Shown here in pieces: positions 58,162 to 64,000 of a stretch of 64,000 nt of DNA. This stretch comes from Pseudomonas kielensis. GTDB lineage: Bacteria > Pseudomonadota > Gammaproteobacteria > Pseudomonadales > Pseudomonadaceae. The notes under the pieces were generated by a model. The model was given only the letters and a program-made list of their open reading frames with translations. It was not told the DNA's origin and searched no databases. The DNA is taken from NCBI RefSeq assembly GCF_014236655.1, contig NZ_JACMYG010000004.1, positions 124,001-188,000 of the forward strand, read 5' to 3'. A program made the position numbers and the translations under genes. Within the stretch, counting starts at the first letter, position 1, and the number at the start of each line of letters is the position of its first letter.

Positions 58162-58578
58162 CTACGACTTCATCAAGGCCGAACACGCCGCCTTGTAGGC
58201 CTCATGCTGGTACTTGTTGAGGGTGGCCGGCAGGGCGAAGTCGTGTTTTTTGGCCTGCGCGTTGATGGTCTGGGGCGACAGCAGGGTGACTTCGCAGCTG
58301 TCGAGCAGCTGGAATATGCCTTCGATCTTGAAGGTGGTCGGGCCGCCGGCGAACTCGCCTTTCTTGCTGCGCTTTTTGATCGCGATGCGGTCGATCGAGT
58401 TCTCGCGGACGAATGCTGCGACTTGCGCGGCGAACAGTTTGACGTGGGCGGCGTCGTCGTCATCGTCCAGGGCGATTTTCTTGGTGGAAAGGGCGACGTG
58501 GCTGAGCACCTTGCCGTCGAGGGAGGCGACGGCGATGATCGCTTCACTGCCTTTGATTTCGATGCCGCAGAGTTTCAT
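58162..58578 (-). CDS. DUF3010 family protein
   Basis: A 138-aa soluble protein that opens MKLCGIEIKGSEAIIAVASL and carries DRIAIKKRSKKGEFAGGPTT in the middle. The pattern of an early IEIKGSEA strand and a KR-rich loop resembles RNase H-like folds, but no function is known. GGAGGTC-like bases (AAAAAGGCGACC) before the ATG serve as ribosome binding site. Convergent with cdhR, 20 bp away. Confidence 0.85.
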   Translation of the reverse strand: MKLCGIEIKGSEAIIAVASLDGKVLSHVALSTKKIALDDDDDAAHVKLFAAQVAAFVRENSIDRIAIKKRSKKGEFAGGPTTFKIEGIFQLLDSCEVTLLSPQTINAQAKKHDFALPATLNKYQHEAYKAACSALMKS

Positions 58579-58621
58579 GGAGGTCGCCTTTTTCAGTCAG
58601 TTGTTGAGGGGTGTGGCTGCG

Positions 58622-59020
58622 TCACTGAGCCAGTGACTCCAGGAACTCCGAGCGTTCGTCACTCTTGTTCGCCAGGCAGTCGTTCTGATCGATGATGTAG
58701 GCCTTGCTGCCCACGGCGGCAGGGAATGGCGCGATCGCGCAATCGGCGTCCCGCGACTTGATCCACAGTTGTTCGGCGACCTGCAGTTTGCCGGTGATGT
58801 CCGCCAACTGAGTCTTGTTGCCTGCGTATTCAGCCCTGAACCGCTCCAGCAAACCCTGGTAGTTGTCCTTGAGCAGTTGTTCGGCGGTGGTCTTGTTGTA
58901 CGCCGAGCATTCCAGGGTCTGGATGTCGTTTTCGACCGCATCACAAGGGTTGTTGTCAGCGTCTTCAGCTGCCTGTACCCCGGTCGCGATCAGTGCCAAT
59001 GCGAAGAAGATCGATTTCAT
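58622..59020 (-). CDS. LprI-type (DUF1311) exported protein
   Basis: A 132-aa protein with signal peptide MKSIFFALALIATGVQA. The mature part has cysteines in NPCDAV, LECSAY, DADCAIA and NDCLAN in the LprI/DUF1311 arrangement, likely two disulphides, around a helical core (TTAEQLLKDNYQGLLERFRA). Some relatives inhibit lysozyme; most are uncharacterised. ATG at 59020 is set by the signal peptide. Confidence 0.82.
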   Translation of the reverse strand: MKSIFFALALIATGVQAAEDADNNPCDAVENDIQTLECSAYNKTTAEQLLKDNYQGLLERFRAEYAGNKTQLADITGKLQVAEQLWIKSRDADCAIAPFPAAVGSKAYIIDQNDCLANKSDERSEFLESLAQ

Positions 59021-59254
59021 TGAGCTGTCGTCCCAATTCCGTGAAGCATTCAGTGATGCGGCGGATTCTGGCCCAAGCGCGGGGTAAAGAACAGACGGGC
59101 AAACCGGTGGTGATGTGACCCTTTGTCGTGGATTGACGCTTTCGGCAAACCCCCTGTCGTTTTTGCACCCGGCTGCCCAGGCACCGAGGCATATGCTGAC
59201 CCAAAGCGCCGGCAGACGATTCGGCGCATGAATCGCCAATAAGGGGACAGCCTG

Positions 59255-60232
59255 ATGAGCCCAGCCGAACTGCACGCCGACAGCATCGTTATCGACGGGC
59301 TGATCATTGCCAAGTGGAACCGTGAGCTGTTTGAAGACATGCGCAAGGGTGGCCTGACTGCGGCCAACTGCACCGTGTCAGTGTGGGAAGGCTTCCAGGC
59401 CACCATCAACAACATCGCCGCCAGTCAGAAACTGATCCGCGAGAACAGCGACCTGGTGATGCCGGTGCGCACCACCGCCGACATCCGCAAGGCCAAGGAA
59501 CTGGGCAAGACCGGGATCCTCTTCGGCTTCCAGAATGCCCACGCCTTCGAAGACCAGATCGGCTATGTCGAGGTGTTCAAGCAGCTCGGCGTTGGCATTG
59601 TGCAGATGTGCTACAACACCCAGAACCTGGTGGGCACCGGTTGCTACGAGCGTGACGGCGGCCTGTCGGGCTTCGGTCGGGAGATCGTCGCCGAGATGAA
59701 CCGCGTCGGCGTGATGTGCGACCTGTCCCACGTCGGCTCCAAGACCTCGGAAGAAGTCATCCTCGAATCGAAAAAGCCGGTCTGCTACTCCCACTGCCTG
59801 CCGTCGGGTCTCAAGGAGCACCCGCGCAACAAGTCCGATGAAGAGCTCAAGTTCATTGCCGATCACGGCGGTTTTGTCGGTGTGACCATGTTCGCGCCGT
59901 TCCTGGCCAAGGGCATCGATTCGACCATCGACGACTACGCCGAAGCCATCGAATACACCATGAACATTGTCGGCGAAGACGCCATCGGTATCGGCACCGA
60001 CTTCACCCAGGGCCATGGCCAGGACTTCTTCGAATACCTGACCCACGACAAGGGCTACGCCCGCCGTCTGACCAGCTTCGGCAAGATCATCAACCCACTG
60101 GGCATCCGTACCGTGGGCGAGTTCCCGAACCTGACCGAAACCCTGCTCAAGCGCGGCCATCCTGAGCGCGTGGTGCGCAAGATCATGGGCGAGAACTGGG
60201 TGAACGTTCTCAAAGACGTCTGGGGCGAGTGA
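59255..60232 (+). CDS. Membrane dipeptidase-like (M19) hydrolase of the betaine regulon
   Basis: A 325-aa protein of the renal dipeptidase (M19) family. It shows an N-terminal VIDGLIIAKW where metal-binding members have DGHxD, so that first metal site is altered. Later signatures are NRVGVMCDLSHVGSKTSEEV near residue 150, YSHCLPSGLKEHPRNKSDEE near 178, and GIGTDFTQGHG near 245. In P. aeruginosa the counterpart (PA5396) belongs to the GbdR regulon but its substrate is unknown. AAGGGG precedes the ATG. It is the first gene of a unit running into dgcA and dgcB. Confidence 0.87.
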   Translation: MSPAELHADSIVIDGLIIAKWNRELFEDMRKGGLTAANCTVSVWEGFQATINNIAASQKLIRENSDLVMPVRTTADIRKAKELGKTGILFGFQNAHAFEDQIGYVEVFKQLGVGIVQMCYNTQNLVGTGCYERDGGLSGFGREIVAEMNRVGVMCDLSHVGSKTSEEVILESKKPVCYSHCLPSGLKEHPRNKSDEELKFIADHGGFVGVTMFAPFLAKGIDSTIDDYAEAIEYTMNIVGEDAIGIGTDFTQGHGQDFFEYLTHDKGYARRLTSFGKIINPLGIRTVGEFPNLTETLLKRGHPERVVRKIMGENWVNVLKDVWGE

Positions 60233-60389
60233 ATAACTCTGGAGCCTACTCCGCTCGCCGATAGCTGCGTCAGGTCTTCGCGCCAAGCTCGCCGTACGTC
60301 CCGTACTGTCTCGCTTGTCGCTCCGGTCCTTCCTTGCTCTCGACGTGCTCGCTACGGCTCCAAAGTCATTCACACAGCTTGTTTATAAG

Positions 60390-60409
60390 AGCAAAGCAAA
60401 AGCTTTGCT
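60390..60409. repeat. Perfect hairpin in the leader of the DUF5943 gene
   Basis: AGCAAAGC-AAAA-GCTTTGCT, 8-bp perfect arms with a four-base loop, 36 bp before the ATG. The preceding gap (60233-60389) is gene-free and has partially inverted ends (TGGAGCC and GGCTCCA). A leader hairpin or operator are both possible. Confidence 0.5.
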
Positions 60410-60445
60410 AAGCACTGACCACGAATTTTCTGGAGTTTAGTTTCC

Positions 60446-60976
60446 ATGGCCAAGATCGCCCCGCAATTGCCAATCGAAGTCGACAGCGAGACCGGTGTCT
60501 GGACCTCCGACGCCCTGCCAATGCTGTACGTGCCGCGCCATTTCTTCGTCAACAACCACATGGGCATCGAAGAAGTACTGGGTGCCGACGCCTACGCCGA
60601 AATCCTCTACAAGGCCGGCTACAAGTCCGCCTGGCACTGGTGCGAGAAGGAAGCCGAATGCCACGGCCTGGAAGGTGTCGCGGTGTTCGAGCACTACATG
60701 AAGCGCCTGTCGCAACGGGGCTGGGGCCTGTTCAAGATCCAGGACATTGACCTCGACAAAGGCACTGCCAGCGTCAAGCTCGAGCACTCGGCGTTTGTCT
60801 ATGTGTACGGCAAGGTTGGACGCAAGGTCGACTACATGTTCACCGGCTGGTTTGCCGGTGCCATGGACCAGATCCTGCAGGCGCGCGGCAGCAACATCCG
60901 CACCGTCGCCGAACAGGTTTACGGTGGCTCCGAAGAAGGCCACGACGACGGCTTGTTCACCGTCAAGCCGTTGTAA
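60446..60976 (+). CDS. DUF5943 protein of the dimethylglycine cluster
   Basis: A 176-aa soluble protein similar to the 4-vinyl-reductase-like (V4R) domain group: GIEEVLGADAYAEILYKAGY near residue 40, WHWCEKEAECHGLEG near 62 with two Cys, then VYGKVGRKVDYMFTGWFAGA near 112. Equivalent to PA5397. It always adjoins dgcA in pseudomonads as far as I know, but its role is not established. It ends 15 bp before dgcA. Confidence 0.85.
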   Translation: MAKIAPQLPIEVDSETGVWTSDALPMLYVPRHFFVNNHMGIEEVLGADAYAEILYKAGYKSAWHWCEKEAECHGLEGVAVFEHYMKRLSQRGWGLFKIQDIDLDKGTASVKLEHSAFVYVYGKVGRKVDYMFTGWFAGAMDQILQARGSNIRTVAEQVYGGSEEGHDDGLFTVKPL

Positions 60977-60991
60977 GTCGAGGATCCTGCC

Positions 60992-63052
60992 ATGGCTTTC
61001 GAAGCAATGTTCCAGCCGATCCAGATCGGCAAACTGACCATCCGCAACCGCGTGCTCAGCACCGCGCACGCCGAGGTGTATGCCACTGACGGCGGCATGA
61101 CCACCGATCGGTACGTCAAGTATTACGAAGAGAAAGCCAAGGGCGGGATCGGCCTGGCGATTTGCGGCGGTTCGTCGGTGGTGGCCATCGACAGCCCGCA
61201 GGAATGGTGGAGCTCGGTCAACCTGTCCACCGACCGCATCATTCCTCACTTCCAGAACCTCGCCGACGCCATGCACAAGCATGGCGCCAAGATCATGATT
61301 CAGATTACCCACATGGGCCGCCGCTCACGGTGGGACGGTTTTAACTGGCCGACCCTGATGTCGCCGTCGGGCATCCGTGAACCGGTACACCGCGCCACGT
61401 GCAAGACCATCGAGCCGGAAGAAATCTGGCGGGTCATCGGCAACTACGCCCAGGCCGCGCGTCGGGCCAAGGCCGGCGGCCTGGACGGCGTCGAGCTGTC
61501 GGCCGTGCACCAGCACATGATCGACCAGTTCTGGAGCCCGCGGGTCAACAAGCGCACTGACGAGTGGGGTGGCACCTTTGAAGGCCGCATGAAGTTTGGC
61601 CTGGAAGTGCTCAAGGCAGTGCGTGCCGAGGTCGGTGACGACTTCTGTGTCGGCATCCGCCTGTGCGGTGACGAGTTCCACCCGGACGGTCTGTCCCACG
61701 AAGACATGAAGCAGATCGCCAAGTACTACGACGACACCGGCATGCTCGATTTCATCGGTGTGGTCGGCTCGGGGTGCGATACCCACAACACCCTGGCCAA
61801 CGTGATCCCCAACATGAGTTATCCACCGGAGCCGTTCCTGCACCTGGCGGCCGGGATCAAGGAAGTGGTCAAGGTTCCGGTGTTGCACGCGCAGAACATC
61901 AAGGACCCGAACCAGGCCACGCGGATTCTGGAAGGCGGCTATGTCGATATGGTCGGCATGACCCGCGCCCATATCGCCGACCCGCACCTGATCGCCAAGA
62001 TCAAGATGGGCCAGATCGACCAGATCAAGCAATGCGTGGGTGCCAACTACTGCATCGACCGGCAGTACCAGGGCCTGGACGTGTTGTGCATCCAGAACGC
62101 CGCGACGTCCCGTGAATACATGGGCGTGCCGCACATCATCGAGAAGTCCACCGGGCCGAAACGCAAGGTGGTCGTGGTCGGTGCCGGCCCGGCCGGGATG
62201 GAAGCTGCGCGCGTCGCGGCGGAACGTGGCCATGACGTGACCCTGTTCGAGAAGAAGGAATTCATCGGTGGGCAGATCACCACGGCCTCCAAAGCCCCGC
62301 AACGGGACCAGATCGCCGGTATCACCCGCTGGTTCCAGCTGGAACTGGCACGCCTGAAAGTCGACCTGCGCCTGGGTGTGGCGGCCGATGCCGCGACCAT
62401 TCTCGACCTGCGTCCGGACGTGGTGGTGCTGGCGGTTGGCGGGCATCCGTTCCTGGAGCAGAACGAACACTGGGGCGCGGCCGAAGGCCTGGTGGTCAGC
62501 AGTTGGGACGTGCTCGACGGCAAGGTGGCGCCCGGCAAGAACGTGCTGGTCTACGACACCATCTGTGAATTCACCGGGATGTCGGTGGCCGACTTCCTGG
62601 CCGACAAGGGTTGCCAGGTCGAGATCGTCACCGACGACATCAAGCCCGGCGTGGCCATCGGCGGTACGTCGTTCCCGACCTACTACCGCAGCATGTACCC
62701 CAAGGAAGTGATCATGACCGGCGACATGATGCTGGAAAAGGTCTACCGCGAAGGCGACAAGCTGATTGCCGTGCTGGAGAACGAATACACCGGCGCCAAG
62801 GAGGAGCGGGTGGTCGACCAGGTGGTGGTGGAAAACGGCGTGCGGCCAGATGAAGAAATCTACTACGCGCTGAAGGAAGGTTCGCGCAACAAGGGCCAGA
62901 TGGACGTTGAAGCGCTGTTCGCGATCAAGCCCCAGCCTTGCCTGGAGCAGAGCGGCGACGGTTATCTGCTGTTCCGCATCGGCGACTGCGTGGCCCAGCG
63001 CAACACGCATGCTGCGATCTATGACGCCCTGCGGCTGTGTAAGGATTTCTGA
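60992..63052 (+). CDS. dgcA: Dimethylglycine demethylation flavoprotein
   Basis: Oxidatively demethylates dimethylglycine to sarcosine together with DgcB. The 686-aa protein has an OYE-type FMN barrel (residues 1-370), then an NAD(P)/FAD-like half with VVVVGAGPAGMEAARVAAER near 388. The 4Fe-4S motif of the trimethylamine dehydrogenase family is incomplete: C348, C354 and C366 are present, but the second expected Cys is Ala351 (CVGANYC). VGMTRAHIADPHL near 321 is the barrel end. Equivalent to PA5398. Directly after the DUF5943 gene, with GAGGATCC as ribosome binding site. Confidence 0.94.
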   Translation: MAFEAMFQPIQIGKLTIRNRVLSTAHAEVYATDGGMTTDRYVKYYEEKAKGGIGLAICGGSSVVAIDSPQEWWSSVNLSTDRIIPHFQNLADAMHKHGAKIMIQITHMGRRSRWDGFNWPTLMSPSGIREPVHRATCKTIEPEEIWRVIGNYAQAARRAKAGGLDGVELSAVHQHMIDQFWSPRVNKRTDEWGGTFEGRMKFGLEVLKAVRAEVGDDFCVGIRLCGDEFHPDGLSHEDMKQIAKYYDDTGMLDFIGVVGSGCDTHNTLANVIPNMSYPPEPFLHLAAGIKEVVKVPVLHAQNIKDPNQATRILEGGYVDMVGMTRAHIADPHLIAKIKMGQIDQIKQCVGANYCIDRQYQGLDVLCIQNAATSREYMGVPHIIEKSTGPKRKVVVVGAGPAGMEAARVAAERGHDVTLFEKKEFIGGQITTASKAPQRDQIAGITRWFQLELARLKVDLRLGVAADAATILDLRPDVVVLAVGGHPFLEQNEHWGAAEGLVVSSWDVLDGKVAPGKNVLVYDTICEFTGMSVADFLADKGCQVEIVTDDIKPGVAIGGTSFPTYYRSMYPKEVIMTGDMMLEKVYREGDKLIAVLENEYTGAKEERVVDQVVVENGVRPDEEIYYALKEGSRNKGQMDVEALFAIKPQPCLEQSGDGYLLFRIGDCVAQRNTHAAIYDALRLCKDF

Positions 63053-63065
63053 TACGACGCCAAAC

Positions 63066-63165
63066 CAATGTGGGAGCGGGCTTGCCCGCGATGACGGCAG
63101 CACATTCAACACCAATGTTGACTGACCTATCGCTATCGCGGGCAAGCCCGCTCCCACAGGAGTCG
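63066..63165. repeat. REP pair between dgcA and dgcB
   Basis: GTGGGAGCGGGCTTGCCCGC and the opposed GCGGGCAAGCCCGCTCCCAC are separated by about 55 bases that include ACATTCAACACCAATGTTGA, similar to the spacer of the pair at 31656-31751. Confidence 0.93.
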
Positions 63166-63215
63166 GGTCAGGTATCCAGATCGTTAAGACCCTGAGGTCT
63201 TTGGGAGCAACACCC

Positions 63216-64000
63216 ATGTTGAACACAATTCTTCCCATCCTGCTGTTTGCTGCCTTGGGCCTGGCTGTCCTGGGCGCCTTGCGGCGGGTGGCCATGTGGC
63301 GTCGGGGCCGGGCTTCGAAAGTCGACCTGATCGGCGGCCTGCTCGCCATGCCCAAGCGCTACATGGTCGACCTGCACCACGTGGTGGCGCGGGACAAATA
63401 CATCGCCAATACCCACGTCGCCACGGCCGGCGGCGCTGTCGCGTCGGCGGTTCTGGCGATCCTGGTCCACGGATTTGGCCTGCATAACCGCTTCCTGGGG
63501 TATGCGCTGCTGTTGATGACGGCAGTGATGTTCGTGGGGGCGATCTTCGTTTACCTGCGCCGGCGCAACCCGCCAGCCCGGTTGTCCAAAGGCCCGTGGA
63601 TGCGTTTGCCGAAGAGCCTGCTGGCGTTCTCGGCGTCTTTCTTCCTGGTGACCCTGCCAGTGGCGGGCATTCTCCCGGAGCATTTCGGTGGCTGGCTGGT
63701 GGTGGCTATCCTCGGGCTGGGGGTGCTGTGGGGTGTGTCCGAGTTGTTCTTCGGCATGACCTGGGGCGGGCCGATGAAGCACGCCTTCGCCGGCGCCTTG
63801 CATCTGGCCTGGCACCGTCGCGCCGAGCGTTTTGGTGGCGGTCGCTCCACCGGTTTGAAACCACTGGATCTGAACGATCCAAGCGCACCGCTGGGCGTGG
63901 AAAAACCCAAGGATTTCACCTGGAACCAACTGCTGGGGTTTGACGCCTGCGTGCAGTGCGGCAAGTGCGAAGCCGCGTGCCCGGCGTTTGCCGCCGGCCA
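63216..64000 (+). CDS. dgcB: Dimethylglycine catabolism iron-sulfur protein, N-terminal part (cut by window edge)
   Basis: Electron-transfer partner of DgcA. The 261 visible codons comprise an N-terminal membrane-anchored part with several hydrophobic segments (LNTILPILLFAALGLAVLGA, then AVASAVLAILVHGFG, ALLLMTAVMFVGAIFVYL, FFLVTLPVAGILPE) and the first ferredoxin-like cluster motif, CVQCGKCEAACPAF, at the right edge. This fits DgcB (PA5399), a 4Fe-4S protein with an N-terminal DUF3483 region. GGGAG precedes the ATG at 63216. The C-terminal CCG domains lie outside the window. Confidence 0.92.
   Translation, partial: MLNTILPILLFAALGLAVLGALRRVAMWRRGRASKVDLIGGLLAMPKRYMVDLHHVVARDKYIANTHVATAGGAVASAVLAILVHGFGLHNRFLGYALLLMTAVMFVGAIFVYLRRRNPPARLSKGPWMRLPKSLLAFSASFFLVTLPVAGILPEHFGGWLVVAILGLGVLWGVSELFFGMTWGGPMKHAFAGALHLAWHRRAERFGGGRSTGLKPLDLNDPSAPLGVEKPKDFTWNQLLGFDACVQCGKCEAACPAFAAG

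Noticed and set aside
59124..59160. TGTCGT repeated at 59124 and 59155 as a GbdR site before the dipeptidase-like gene
   Set aside because: The 31-bp spacing and six-base match are too weak, and the flanks do not agree with the choX or cdhR repeats.
61325..63355. Open frame of about 670 codons opposite dgcA
   Set aside because: A shadow of dgcA that also crosses a REP element; no motif or ribosome binding site.

Overview
The window looks like chromosomal DNA of a fluorescent-type Pseudomonas. The gene families, the GC-rich codon use and the many REP repeats with a GTGGGAGCGGGCTTGCCCGCGA core fit this. The order choV-choW-choX-sdaB-gbdR-(small ORF)-cdhB-cdhA-cdhC-caiX-cdhR-dipeptidase-DUF5943-dgcA-dgcB matches, from memory, the PA5376-PA5399 neighbourhood of P. 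aeruginosa. I see no rRNA, tRNA, insertion sequence, prophage or CRISPR array.

Region 1 (1-22 kb) is core metabolism. The methyl cycle is represented by metF (cut by the left edge), ahcY behind an SAH riboswitch, and metK behind an ArsR-methyltransferase fusion regulator that resembles SahR and has a perfect 24-bp palindrome upstream. Next to it lies the sugar-phosphate cluster tkt-epd-pgk-(lipoprotein)-(MliC-like)-fba. Between the two are envelope and housekeeping genes: thioesterase, FNT channel, DUF3857/transglutaminase protein, MFS and EamA transporters, MAPEG protein, mltA, cytochrome c', DUF1090 protein and ligB.

Region 2 (21-38.5 kb) is mixed: a periplasmic broad-specificity racemase, a PL7 alginate lyase, a large REC-PAS-GGDEF-EAL c-di-GMP protein, a YgjP-type metalloprotein with a small winged-helix protein, an ElaA-type acetyltransferase, a periplasmic solute-binding protein, a YccS-type membrane protein, a HI0933/BaiN flavoprotein, DbpA helicase, a DHA2 exporter, a TldD/TldE-type pair and an RraA-like protein.

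Region 3 (38.6-64 kb) is devoted to quaternary amines. Choline enters through BetT or ChoXWV and is oxidised by BetA and BetB, with BetI and a perfect palindromic operator in control. Gamma-butyrobetaine is predicted to be hydroxylated to carnitine by a BBOX-type dioxygenase; CdhA, CdhC and CdhB then convert carnitine to glycine betaine, with CaiX as carnitine-binding protein and CdhR as regulator. Glycine betaine to dimethylglycine (gbcAB) is not in the window. DgcA and DgcB (cut by the right edge) take dimethylglycine to sarcosine, and the serine formed further down feeds SdaB. GbdR is the expected master regulator; its gene has a strong sigma-54-type -24/-12 element. Tandem 21-bp repeats precede choX and lie between caiX and cdhR, as expected for AraC-family operators.

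The observations most worth following are the two separate SAH-sensing layers on one methyl cycle, a candidate small RNA of about 140 nt at 51989-52128, the 21-bp operator repeats, the BBOX gene inside the carnitine operon, and the missing cluster cysteine in DgcA.
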